NCBI GenBank assembly: GCA_029260735.1
Contig: JAJDCR010000020.1
Span: forward strand, 1-64,000
Source: Planctomycetota bacterium
Lineage (GTDB): Bacteria; Planctomycetota; Uabimicrobiia; Uabimicrobiales; Uabimicrobiaceae
DNA: 64,000 bases
Direction: 5' to 3'
Every line of letters starts with the position of its first letter. Position 1 is the first letter of the stretch. The notes below the pieces were generated by a model, which did not search any database, was not told the DNA's origin, and was given only the letters and a program-made list of their open reading frames with translations. This document shows positions 9,158-18,800 of the stretch, piece after piece. The translations under genes were made by a program, and so were the position numbers.

Positions 9158-10207
9158 CTACCGAATGCTAGATGTCTTCCACATGTAATAAAAACGAGGA
9201 GAGCCTATATTCTCCATGAAGTTTTCAAAAGGAAGCTTAGGTGCCTTAACAGAAGTATTTAAAAGCTCTTGTAAAAAAGGACGGCGAGACTCGTATTTTA
9301 TTAGCTCTGTTTTGTCTTTGTTTAAGTTACCAGCCAATTTAGCGGCTTCTTCGAAAGCATCGCTAAAAGACCCAAGCTGATCAACTAGACCTTTCTCCAA
9401 AGCTTGATTTCCTGTATAAACACGTCCATCAGCAATGTTAAGAAGCTCTTCTTCGCTCAATCTCGCTAGATTTCCTCTTCCCTTCTTGACAACCTCTAAG
9501 AAGCGTCCGTACATTTCCTGAATAATTCTATCGAAAATCTCTCTTTCTTGGTCGGTCATACTACGTTGAGCAGATCCAATGTCTTTATGAAGACCACTCT
9601 TGATAACGATTTCCTTTATTCCCAGTTTGTTTTCAAAAAGATCCTGCATTTGGTAGAAGGACATAATAACCCCAATGCTACCAGTGATTCCATAAGGGAA
9701 AGCCACTATTTCATCACAAGCAACGGCCAGATAGTATCCGCCTGAAGCAGCGACATCGTCTAAATAAGCAACCACAGGGTTGCCTGTTTTTTCTTTGTAT
9801 TCCAGAATGGCCTGGTAGATTTTTTCGGTAGTGCTGATTGCTCCTCCTGGAGAGTTGATCTTTAGAATAACTGCTTTGATATTTCTGTCTTTTGCTGCTT
9901 GCTCTAGTCTTCTTTTTACAAAGCTAGAAGTGGTCATGCGCTCATCCCAGTCAGCACCTTCCATAATCACTCCATTGATCGGAATGGTGAGAATTTTGTC
10001 CTCTCCTTTTCCTTGATTTTCTAAAACCTTAACTTTAAAGTTACCTGTATTTTGAGTAAGCTCTTGCTCATCGGAAAGTACAGCAAGTGCTCCTGCTAAG
10101 AGAAAATTAAGAATGATACTGAAAAAGAAAATACCTAGTAAAAAAAGAGTAATTAAAATAGACAGAAAACCTCCAAAGGGTTTTCTCGCGGGTGTACTTT
10201 CGCTCAT
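9158..10207 (-). CDS. sppA: Signal peptide peptidase SppA (S49 family)
   Basis: 349-residue membrane-anchored serine protease that degrades cleaved signal peptides. One N-terminal membrane segment (about 14-44), then a ClpP-like fold: SPGGAI near 119-124, the nucleophile serine in VAASGGYYLAV (Ser155), and the lysine partner in VIKSGLHKDIGSAQR (Lys203 or Lys208). Length matches the short single-domain (Bacillus-type) form, not the 67-kDa E. coli form. Upstream of birA on the same strand is a 66-base gap, so the two could be co-transcribed. Confidence 0.92.
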   Translation of the reverse strand: MSESTPARKPFGGFLSILITLFLLGIFFFSIILNFLLAGALAVLSDEQELTQNTGNFKVKVLENQGKGEDKILTIPINGVIMEGADWDERMTTSSFVKRRLEQAAKDRNIKAVILKINSPGGAISTTEKIYQAILEYKEKTGNPVVAYLDDVAASGGYYLAVACDEIVAFPYGITGSIGVIMSFYQMQDLFENKLGIKEIVIKSGLHKDIGSAQRSMTDQEREIFDRIIQEMYGRFLEVVKKGRGNLARLSEEELLNIADGRVYTGNQALEKGLVDQLGSFSDAFEEAAKLAGNLNKDKTELIKYESRRPFLQELLNTSVKAPKLPFENFMENIGSPRFYYMWKTSSIR

Positions 10208-10273
10208 TTGAACCTCAAGTAAATAGTATGGTTTAAAACTTTTCCTGAAACGAATTATGAGAATTCTCTAAAA

Positions 10274-11020
10274 CTAAACAATACGCTTAAGTCCCTCTTT
10301 GGTTAAAATAGAGGCACTACCATCCTCATGAATGGTTTGTAAACTTCCTGTGAAATTTTGAGATCCATAAGTATAGGTGTAATTTTTATGACGACTTTTT
10401 TGGCTAAACTGTTGAAACTTTCTCTGAATTTCTTTTGTTCCCAGAGGAAATTCAGAAATTCTTTGAAGAAATTTAGAGATTAATTCACTGCGACAATTTT
10501 CTCCTAAGTCTTTACCTAAATATTGGCGAAGGGATGTACCTACAGGAGGAAGGTCGGCGGTCATAGAATGGATGTTAAGACCCATGCCGACTATAACTTG
10601 AGCCAAAGAGTTATCAATGTTTTCTAAAAGAATCCCTCCTAGTTTCTTATCTTCTAAATATATGTCATTTGGCCATTTTAAGATAAGAGCTTCCTCTAAG
10701 TCCGGAAATGAGAGGAGGAGAACCTCATACCACAAAACAGCAAAATAAAAATTCAAGCTAGCGACCGAATACTTTTTTGTATTTTGATAACAAAGAGAGA
10801 TGTAAATATTACAACCAGAAGGAGACTCCCAGCTTTTTCCCCTTCGGCCACGGCCTTTGTTTTGTTGGTCGGCTAGAACGGCCCAAGGGATTTGACTGTT
10901 CTTTTGAGCTAGCTGACGACACCTTGTGTTCGTTGAGTCAATAGTAAGATGAAACTCTATTTCATATTTAGGTTGTGTTTTTTTGAGAAGAATTTGCTGA
11001 TCGGGCTGAAAAAGTTTCAT
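10274..11020 (-). CDS. birA: Biotin--[acetyl-CoA-carboxylase] ligase
   Basis: 248 residues; activates biotin to biotinyl-AMP and attaches it to the carboxyl carrier protein of acetyl-CoA carboxylase. The adenylate-binding loop GRGRRGKSWESPSG and the biotin-pocket motif KWPNDIYLEDKKLGGILLE are intact, followed by GMGLNIH. There is no N-terminal helix-turn-helix, so it is the enzyme-only (group I) type and not a repressor. Its start overlaps the stop of the preceding 96-residue gene by four bases (ATGA), indicating translational coupling. Confidence 0.92.
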   Translation of the reverse strand: MKLFQPDQQILLKKTQPKYEIEFHLTIDSTNTRCRQLAQKNSQIPWAVLADQQNKGRGRRGKSWESPSGCNIYISLCYQNTKKYSVASLNFYFAVLWYEVLLLSFPDLEEALILKWPNDIYLEDKKLGGILLENIDNSLAQVIVGMGLNIHSMTADLPPVGTSLRQYLGKDLGENCRSELISKFLQRISEFPLGTKEIQRKFQQFSQKSRHKNYTYTYGSQNFTGSLQTIHEDGSASILTKEGLKRIV

Positions 11021-11307
11021 TCCAATTCTTTTTCTCTAGCCAAAATAAAACGCTGGATCTCTTCTTTTTTTATCTCGACATACTTTTGGGCATCTTTGCG
11101 TTCTTTGAACTTTCTTTTTCGAGCGACCCACTCTTTTTTCTGCTTTTCCATTTTTTCCTGGCGACGAGTGCCATAATAAATAAAGGAAACTAAACTTTTC
11201 ACAATAACCCCTCCTTTTTGACGAGGGATAATTAAAATACGAGCGAGTTTACTTCCGCCATCTAAGAGTTGGCTTTCCTGCATTATATTATCATATTTCC
11301 AATTCAT
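11017..11307 (-). CDS. Small basic hypothetical protein
   Basis: 96 residues, very rich in lysine, arginine and glutamate. The N-terminal 50 residues are mixed; the rest is one long charged helix with many K/R/E residues (about 50-96). I do not recognise the family. The ATG at 11307 has GAAGGA 6-7 bases upstream. It lies between hsp70 (9 bases after the hsp70 stop) and birA (4-base overlap), so the three genes form one operon. Confidence 0.6.
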   Translation of the reverse strand: MNWKYDNIMQESQLLDGGSKLARILIIPRQKGGVIVKSLVSFIYYGTRRQEKMEKQKKEWVARKRKFKERKDAQKYVEIKKEEIQRFILAREKELE

Positions 11308-11316
11308 AATTTTCCT

Positions 11317-13005
11317 TCAAATTTCGCTTAAAAAATCACGTATATGGACCAGTATTTTCATCCTTTTTTGAATATTTTCTTCTTCTCCCTTATCAAGGGC
11401 TTCTTTTGCAGCTTGGAGAGCCCACTGGATCTCTAGTTTTTTCCCAGGTTCTAGCTGCTCTGCTTTCTCTCGATAAAGAGTTTCTATGCTTTCCCATTCT
11501 CGCTTTTGGCTAGAATCTAAAGAAGTCTTTTTTTCTGACTTGTTTTGATTAGGATCAATGGTTACCTGAATACGGGTTTGAGGATGCTCGGGCAGTTCCA
11601 CCGTAACTTCTAAAATACGAGAAGTGTTTAAAGCAAAGGTAATCCAAATAACCGTTCCTAAAGGAAGATTGTTTGGTAAATCAAAACGAACTTGTCCTAG
11701 AGGAGTGTTTTTTACTGCAATGGAATTTTCTCCTTCGTAGACCCAAATATCTAAACCTGATTGATTTTCCACTGCAGTAAAATAATTCTTTTGAGTGACA
11801 CTAACAGGATAAAAAGTACCCGCAGGAAGAACGATAGAGTATTTTAGTCCTCCTTCATCGGTTCCAATCCCCATAGAGTGAGCAGTTCTTGGAACTACCA
11901 CAAGGTTTTGATTCAATGTAGGACTCATTTTATAAGCATAGCTTTTTTTTACAGAAGGCTTGAGCAGGTTGGTATAAACAGCTGCTCCCAAGGCAACGCA
12001 TTCATCAGGATGAACATCTGTTTTAGGAGCTTGCCCAAAAAAACTTTCTACCTTTTCGCGAACCAGAGGAATTCTTGTAGACCCCCCGACCAAAAGAATA
12101 TGATCAATGTCTTCTATTTCCAGATCAGCTTTCTCTAGGGCTCGTTCTACAGGAATCAAACTAGAGGCTACCTTGGAGCGAATCAACTCTTCCAATAACT
12201 CTCGTTTAATATCCACACATATATCACAGTTAGCACTAATCGCTTCCATAATAACTGTAGTATCCTGCCTTATGGAAAGATCGCACTTCGCTTGCTCAAC
12301 AACAACTCCTAAACGAGAGAGAATATCAGAATTTGCATTGATATCCCATCCTTTTGTTGCTTTGACCTCATCGACTACATAGTTTCGTAAAATTCTGTCA
12401 AAGTCTCGTCCTCCTAACCAGTTGTCTCCGTCAATAGCAATGACTTCAAAGTGAGCACCAGATATTTCAATAATAGAAATATCCAAAGTTCCTCCTCCCA
12501 AGTCGTAAACCAAAACAGTTTCCGATTTTTTCCCTTGGATACCGTAAGCCAAAGCCGCAGCGGTAGGTTCATCTAAAACCATAGCAATGTCTAATCCTGC
12601 TAATGCTCCTGCTTCTTGAGTTGCCCTTCGAGCAGATTCATTAAAATAAGCAGGTATTGTGACAATTGCACAATCGACCTTATCTTGCAGGAATAGCTCG
12701 GCATCATCCTTTAGTTTGCGTAAAATTAAAGAAGATATCTCTGCTGGAGAAACTGTTTTATCTCCAAAGGGAGTTTCCCAAGAACTCCCCATTTGTCGTT
12801 TGACCTCTTCAATGGGAGGAGCTTGTAAAGTAACCCTTTGGAACTTTGCCTTTTGTCCAACTAATATTTCATTGCTCTTGGTAAGGCCTACAACCGAAGG
12901 GGTTGTCCGGCTTCCTGAACTGTTAGGAATAATCTCAGGGCGCCCCATCCACAAGACAGCGGTGGCTGAGTTCGTCGTTCCTAGATCCATACCGACAATT
13001 GCCAT
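11317..13005 (-). CDS. Hsp70-family chaperone (DnaK-like)
   Basis: 562 residues. The nucleotide-binding domain carries all signatures: VGMDLGTTNSATAVL at residues 4-18, VYDLGGGTLDISIIE near 188, and ILLVGGSTRIPLVREKV near 306. A substrate-binding beta domain follows from about 365 and is unusual (NQNLVVVPRTAHSMGIGTDEGG). The helical lid is short, so the protein is about 70 residues shorter than DnaK and lacks the EEVD-like tail. It is a secondary Hsp70, not obviously the housekeeping DnaK: no grpE or dnaJ neighbours. It heads the hsp70-small gene-birA operon. Confidence 0.88.
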   Translation of the reverse strand: MAIVGMDLGTTNSATAVLWMGRPEIIPNSSGSRTTPSVVGLTKSNEILVGQKAKFQRVTLQAPPIEEVKRQMGSSWETPFGDKTVSPAEISSLILRKLKDDAELFLQDKVDCAIVTIPAYFNESARRATQEAGALAGLDIAMVLDEPTAAALAYGIQGKKSETVLVYDLGGGTLDISIIEISGAHFEVIAIDGDNWLGGRDFDRILRNYVVDEVKATKGWDINANSDILSRLGVVVEQAKCDLSIRQDTTVIMEAISANCDICVDIKRELLEELIRSKVASSLIPVERALEKADLEIEDIDHILLVGGSTRIPLVREKVESFFGQAPKTDVHPDECVALGAAVYTNLLKPSVKKSYAYKMSPTLNQNLVVVPRTAHSMGIGTDEGGLKYSIVLPAGTFYPVSVTQKNYFTAVENQSGLDIWVYEGENSIAVKNTPLGQVRFDLPNNLPLGTVIWITFALNTSRILEVTVELPEHPQTRIQVTIDPNQNKSEKKTSLDSSQKREWESIETLYREKAEQLEPGKKLEIQWALQAAKEALDKGEEENIQKRMKILVHIRDFLSEI

Positions 13006-13158
13006 AAGTGCTTTTTCCTATTAAGTATTTAGGGTAGATTTTGTTGGAGAGGAGAGAGAGGTTTATTTTAATCTTTGCCCAAAAGGAGTTCAATAAAAAA
13101 ATGAGGGCCAAATTGGTTTACAAAATTTGTGTTAAGAAATTGTATTTTTAATCTTTCT

Positions 13159-14619
13159 CTACCTCCAAGCTTTTTCAATGCGCTCTTCGATTTCTTCGCT
13201 ATCCATAGAGCAAGAAACTAGCTCCAAGATGCTTTCCTTCATCTCTTTTAGCGATTCATAGGTTTCTTTGCGGCGTTTTTCATCGATTAGATTGTGGCGT
13301 TCTAGGAACTCCAGCCAAGCTGGTAAGCATTCGAATAAGGTGATGGTGGCATAGGTGCCTTCTCCCAGGAGTCCAAATATCTCGGTCATAAAAGGATTTA
13401 AAGTTTGCTCGTCAGGGCACAATATATTATCTATTGTTTGCTGAGAGGGCTGTTTCTTTTTATTTTTTCCTTTCTTTTTTTGCTTTGCTTGAACTTTTTT
13501 ATATAGTTCCTGGTGGGCATAGACGTATTCGCATAAGTGAAAGCAAGCGAGATTTCCTTTTGGATAAGAAATTCCTTTTTCTTGATAGAGATATTTTAAA
13601 AAAAGTACGCTGAAGTAACGGACTCTCTTTTGGTATTCCATTTCTCTTTGAGAGGGGGAAAATTCTTCTTTATTGGTCAAGATATAGTCTAGTGTCCACT
13701 TTTTATCGCTTTTATTGGTAAAGCGGCTGAGGTTTTCAAAAAAAGCTTCCTCTTCCCACTCCAGGTAATCATATGTTTTGGCCCAAAGTTCTTTTTTATC
13801 TTTTTTCTTATCAGATGATTCAATAAATTCAAAAATCATTGTTTCAACGATATCGTGATTGAGGATTACCCCGCGGTTAGCTAAATAATCTTCTTCTATT
13901 CCTTCTTCTTTGTCTTGTTTTTTTATTTGCTCAACTTTGGCCTGAAGTTCTTGCAAAATCTTTAGGAGGATAGAGGTCGGAACATGGTACTTGATTTGAT
14001 CGACGAGGCGCTCCCATACATCAAACTCCTCTTCGACATGGTTTAAAACCTCTTTAACCAAGGAAGATACTTTTTCCCAATCTCGTTGATGAATAGCAAT
14101 ATCAATGGCCCAATGAATATAATAGATTTCTACTTCGGCATAAATGTGAGGATGTTTTTCTTGAAAATAGCTAAGGAGTTCCAAAAAGTTTTCACTTTTC
14201 TTTTCTTTCACCATCTGCACATAAATACAGTTGAGCATATCAAAAGCCATATCTTCTTCATCCATCCATTCAGAATCGCTCACTTTTTCTCGGAAAAGTT
14301 CTACCTTTTTGTCATAGCTCATCTCCTCATACTCTTCCCAGAAAGCTTCCATTTCCTCATCGTATTCATCACCATCTCCTAGCCCAAGTAAATCGAGTAT
14401 TTCTTGTTCTTGCTGCTCTGACGAATCATATTCCTCTTCGTCGTATCCATCGTTGCCATATTCATCATACTCTTCTTCTTCATAATGTTCATGATCCGGC
14501 TCATTGTCTGAGGGGATTATTTTTTCTACTTCGAGTTCTTCATCTTTACGTAAGCAGCAGGCTTTATATTTTTTGCCACTTCCACAGTGACAAGGAGCAT
14601 TACGACCTCGTTTAGACAT
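13159..14619 (-). CDS. SEC-C zinc-motif protein with acidic region
   Basis: 486 residues. The N-terminus is a SEC-C zinc motif (residues 5-24, GRNAPCHCGSGKKYKACC), the same metal-binding tail that SecA uses to contact SecB and ribosomes. Residues about 28-100 are extremely acidic and rich in E, D and Y. The remainder is predicted helical without catalytic motifs; it contains a lysine-rich patch near 375-392. Cytosolic. Function unknown; SEC-C domains at the start of large helical proteins suggest protein or nucleic-acid binding. Confidence 0.7.
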   Translation of the reverse strand: MSKRGRNAPCHCGSGKKYKACCLRKDEELEVEKIIPSDNEPDHEHYEEEEYDEYGNDGYDEEEYDSSEQQEQEILDLLGLGDGDEYDEEMEAFWEEYEEMSYDKKVELFREKVSDSEWMDEEDMAFDMLNCIYVQMVKEKKSENFLELLSYFQEKHPHIYAEVEIYYIHWAIDIAIHQRDWEKVSSLVKEVLNHVEEEFDVWERLVDQIKYHVPTSILLKILQELQAKVEQIKKQDKEEGIEEDYLANRGVILNHDIVETMIFEFIESSDKKKDKKELWAKTYDYLEWEEEAFFENLSRFTNKSDKKWTLDYILTNKEEFSPSQREMEYQKRVRYFSVLFLKYLYQEKGISYPKGNLACFHLCEYVYAHQELYKKVQAKQKKKGKNKKKQPSQQTIDNILCPDEQTLNPFMTEIFGLLGEGTYATITLFECLPAWLEFLERHNLIDEKRRKETYESLKEMKESILELVSCSMDSEEIEERIEKAWR

Positions 14620-14646
14620 TTTTTTCTTCTTTCTATATCAGGTGCT

Positions 14647-15690
14647 TTAGTTGACCACTTGTATTTGCCCTATTCTCTTATGCATGAGCCGAAACCATAG
14701 GGGAGGAACGGCTGCGAGAATAATACAACCCGGATAACCAGTGGGGAGCTCAGGGCTTTCATCAATATGACGGAGAATTTGGTATTTTTTACTCGCTTTC
14801 AAGTGATGATCAGAGTGACGAGTAAGTTCGTAGAGGAGAATACGACCAAAGCTATGGTTGGAGTTCCAAGAATGTCTGGCTTTTAGTTTTTCGTACTTAC
14901 CTTCGGAGATTTCTTGACGACGCAATCCATAATGTTCTACATAGTTGACGGTTTCGAGAAGAAGCACTCCAATGAGAGCAGCTACTAAGAAACTTCCCAG
15001 GATAAGGGGCCCCCAAATTTGGTAGATCAAAATTAAAAAAATAAACTGGATTAAATGGTACCATATCATTTCGTTTGACCAAGAGAAGAATCGGCGCTGT
15101 ACTTTTTGTAGGCGTTCCTTTTCTAATTGCCAAGCGGAAAAATAGCCTCCCAAAATCGAGCGAAACCAAAAAGAGTAAAGATATTCTCCTTGGCGAGCAG
15201 AAGCAGGATCTTTATCTGTTGCGACATTTTTGTGGTGGCCTCGGTTGTGCTCAATAAAGAAATGCATATAGAGAGAACTTAAGAGTAAAGCTTTTGCTAT
15301 TCTTTGTTCTAGCTTGCTTTTTCGGTGACCCAGTTCATGAGCAACATTAATCCCCATGCTACCACAGACTAGTCCCATTCCTATTGTCATTCCTACAATT
15401 TCATAGAGGTACAACGAACCTGTGTTTAAACGATGGAAAAGATAAAAAAGTAAGGCATACAAAAGAGGTAAGTTGAGGTAAAGGAGAAAATCAAAGACTT
15501 TTCTTTTGCCTGCACTGTCCTCCTCTTGAGGGGATAAATTTGCTTGCGTTCCTAAGGTGAAAACCTCGAAAAGAGGAATAATAATAAACATGTAAAAAGG
15601 AGCTAAAAAGGAGTAGGCCCCTCCTAGATAAATTCCTCCAAAAGCGGAAAGATAACCAGTATAACTAAAGGCATATTTCAGATCTTTCAT
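14647..15690 (-). CDS. alkB: Alkane 1-monooxygenase (AlkB family)
   Basis: Integral-membrane di-iron enzyme that hydroxylates terminal carbons of alkanes using rubredoxin-delivered electrons. All histidine boxes of the family are present: HELGHR, EHNRGHHKNVATDKDPAS, NYVEHYGLRR and LTRHSDHHLKAS. Several membrane helices lie before and between the boxes. The frame extends to a TTG at 15711, but AGGAGG stands 4 bases before the ATG at 15690, giving 347 residues. A consensus-like promoter is at 15763-15792. No rubredoxin gene is adjacent. A related membrane hydroxylase (xylene monooxygenase-type) is less likely given the boxes. Confidence 0.92.
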   Translation of the reverse strand: MKDLKYAFSYTGYLSAFGGIYLGGAYSFLAPFYMFIIIPLFEVFTLGTQANLSPQEEDSAGKRKVFDFLLYLNLPLLYALLFYLFHRLNTGSLYLYEIVGMTIGMGLVCGSMGINVAHELGHRKSKLEQRIAKALLLSSLYMHFFIEHNRGHHKNVATDKDPASARQGEYLYSFWFRSILGGYFSAWQLEKERLQKVQRRFFSWSNEMIWYHLIQFIFLILIYQIWGPLILGSFLVAALIGVLLLETVNYVEHYGLRRQEISEGKYEKLKARHSWNSNHSFGRILLYELTRHSDHHLKASKKYQILRHIDESPELPTGYPGCIILAAVPPLWFRLMHKRIGQIQVVN

Positions 15691-15722
15691 AGCGCCTCCT
15701 AAGATGATCAAGAGATTTTTTT

Positions 15723-15752
15723 AGAGCTTTTTTTAGAGCTTTTTTTAGACGT
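15723..15752. repeat. Short AGAGCTTTTTTT tandem in alkB leader
   Basis: Two or three imperfect copies of a 12-13 base unit (AGAGC plus a T run) fall between the predicted alkB transcription start and its ribosome binding site. Confidence 0.55.
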
Positions 15753-15762
15753 AGAATACAAA

Positions 15763-15792
15763 AGTATAACTTTTTTTAACGCTCTGCGTCAA
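15763..15792 (-). promoter_or_regulatory. Sigma70-type promoter for alkB
   Basis: On the minus strand TTGACG (15792-15787) and TATACT (15768-15763) are separated by 18 bases. Each hexamer matches the consensus at five of six positions. Transcription would begin near 15756, about 66 nt before the alkB ATG. Confidence 0.7.
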
Positions 15793-15860
15793 GCTCTTTA
15801 ACCTTTTATTTTATTGGAGATCCTGCTTTTTTTCGATAATGTTTGAGGCGAATGATTGCA

Positions 15861-18800
15861 TTAATTCTCTTCGTAAATAGGAACTTTTAAGGTAACAATG
15901 GTTCCTACACTCCACTCACTCTCGACTTCAATGCTTCCCTTCATGCTGTCCATAGATCTTTTGCATATGGCTAGACCAAGTCCACTACCGTGGCTTTTCG
16001 TGGAGAAGTTTGGTTCAAAAAGACGAGGTTTTATATCTTCGGGAACTCCCATTCCATTATCTGAAATCTCAATAACAATAAAGTTTTCCTGCTCTTGAAG
16101 ATAGACTTTAACCTTTATTTTTCCTTCTTGCTCGATCGCATGCACAGCATTGGTTAAAACATTGATTAAAACGCGCTTAAACTGGCTCCCATCAATGTAA
16201 GCCGGGGGGAGAGAAGAAGCGAGACTAAGTTCAAATTGGATATTTTGTTCCCTATACTGTTCCAGTAAATTAAGCTCTTCTCGGACGAGTTGATCTACTT
16301 GATGGATTTCGAGGTTGGGTTGAGTAAAACGGGAAAACTCCGAAAAACTTGAAGCCGTATTCGAGAGAGAATCAATAGAACTGATAATGGTATGGATTCC
16401 CTTTTCTAAAATCTTAGGGAATTTGGGGGATTGATCTCGGTAAGCTCTCAAAATATGCTGAGCAAAAAGCTTCATGGGGGTAAGAGGATTTTTTATCTCG
16501 TGGGCAATCTGTCTAGCCATTTCACGCCAAGCTGCATTTTTCTCTGCTTGGACTAATTTGTCGCGGCTGATTTTGAGATCTTTTGTCATTCGATTAAAGG
16601 ATTTGACAAGTTGACCAATTTCATCTTGAGAATGTTCGGGAATCTCTACATCTAAGTCTCCTTGAGAGACTTTATCGATTCCCTTAATTAGTCGGGTTAA
16701 AGGACGGGTAATTTGATAAGCTAAAATAACTGCTATCGCTAGCACTACAAGGAATAAGAGCAAATAGATTGTAAAAATCGTCGAAATCATCTCGGCAATT
16801 TTTTGTTGAACAACAGTTTGCTCATAAATCATGGGAATGGAAGCGGCTCCGATTATTTTTTGTTCTTGGTCTTTTGGATATAAGGCTTTATATCCCACAA
16901 CAAAAGTGTAGTCTCCCAAAGCCTCTGCATCGATGTATATTTCTTTGCGCAAGAGCATAAGGTTGTAATAAGCATGACCAGATATTTGACGAGAGATAAG
17001 TTCTGTTTGAAAAAGCTCCGGACTGGAAGTCGCTCGCAGTCGATCCTTCTCAAAGATATTTAATATACGTTGATTGCGTCGCCCCCAATTGTGACAAAAA
17101 GATTGCTTGTCTCCCCAGCTCGCTTGGAGAAATTTTTCTTCTTGTAAGGACTTTTCTGCATTTATTAAATACTCGCGAAGAGAGCTGTTGTAGTTTTCCC
17201 AAATTTGCTCGACCGCATTATTTTTACTGTAAACTCCCATTAAAAAAACGGGAACCAAGGATAGTAAAGAAAAGCCTAGGAGTAACTTTTGTTCGAAAGA
17301 AAGGTACCAGTGAAAAGAAAAGGGTTTTGTTAAGCAAAAAAATAAGAGTTTTCCCAAGAAAAAAGGTATGACTAAAATAAAGATACCTGTCAAAAAAAAC
17401 TGAAGAAAATAAAACAAAACGAGTTGTTTCGAATGAAGAGGGTAACCTAAAAGCCCCATGCGATCCATGGTGACTAACATGGAACTCTTGCTTTTTTCTT
17501 GTACCCGGTGAACCCACTTATTAATAGAGTAAGGAAAGTATAAACAGTCGTAAGTCTCCCCATCTATTTTTTCTGTTGTCCAAATTTCCCCTTGGTTGTG
17601 ATAGACCTCTCCCACGACCTCAGAGGAAGGGAAAAAAGTTTTTGAGATATGAAAAGCGTTGGTGTCCACCAGATTCTTGCGATCAAAGTAAGCTTGAAGA
17701 AGAGGAAAAGAGAGAAGACTGCTTTTTTTGGAGAAGACTTCGGGCAAAGGCAGCGTCTCTGTCATTTTTTGATAGCGACTTAGGATAACTAAAAAACCAA
17801 TGGTGTCTTCATTTTTTCCGAGTAAAGGACAACCACTAACGTAAAATAGATCTTCTCCTTCTCCTGAAGTTGAATTACCTAATTCGTTAACTAAAACAGC
17901 ACGTTCATCGGGTTGTAACTTTTTTTCGAGGTCTTTATATTTCTTTGAGCTAGGCATATTCATGGTGAAAACAGAAAGTCGTTGATAGTTCTCCCATTGA
18001 CTTTCGACAGAAGGGGATGAAGTATCTTTCTTTTTTGTTTTGTCCAAAGAAAAAACTTGTATTTCAAGATTATCTAATCCATCGGATAGAGGGCTATTTG
18101 CCCAAAGAAGAAAAGCGGCGTTGTCTTTTTCTTCCTCTATTAGATTGTGCACTTCTTCATTGTTTTCAAAACGATCAAAACATTGTTCTAAAATGTCGGG
18201 GATGATATCTTGGCTATATTCTCGAGATTGATCTTCGACAAGAGTTCTCTTTTTACTTCGAGTTTCTTGATAAACTCCTGGGTAAAGAAAAATGGATAGA
18301 AAAAACAAGACAACACTCCAACGAATACTATCTCTTTTTGGGTAGCGAAGAAGCCAAGAAAGAGACGCAACACACAGAGAAAAGACACTCACTGAAAATA
18401 AACCTACATTGGTGCCTAAAGCTGAGCGAGAAAAAAAGCAAACTGCGAAGAAAATAATGATAACAAAAAAGTAGCGCCAAAATTTTCCTGGCACACAGGC
18501 TAGAAAAAGGCGCATCAAAAGAGCACAAAAACAAATACATGTTAGACCAAATATGTGAATAGCAACATAGATGAGGGCCCCTTGCCAAGAGGGAGATAAT
18601 TCTGTTGCAAAAAAAAGTGGATAACTCGCATCCTTAACAATAGCATGATTAATAGAAAGAATTGCATCCAGAGAATAAACAAAAAGAAGAGGGAGTACCA
18701 AAAAAGCCAAACACCCTCGAATAAACTTAGGAAGACGAGAAAATTTTGTAAAATCGCAGAAACGAAACCAAAAATATACACTAGAAAGTAAAGTAAGAGC

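Noticed and set aside
12659..13024. 121-codon plus-strand frame opposite the Hsp70 N-terminus
   Set aside because: Shadow of the conserved ATPase coding sequence.
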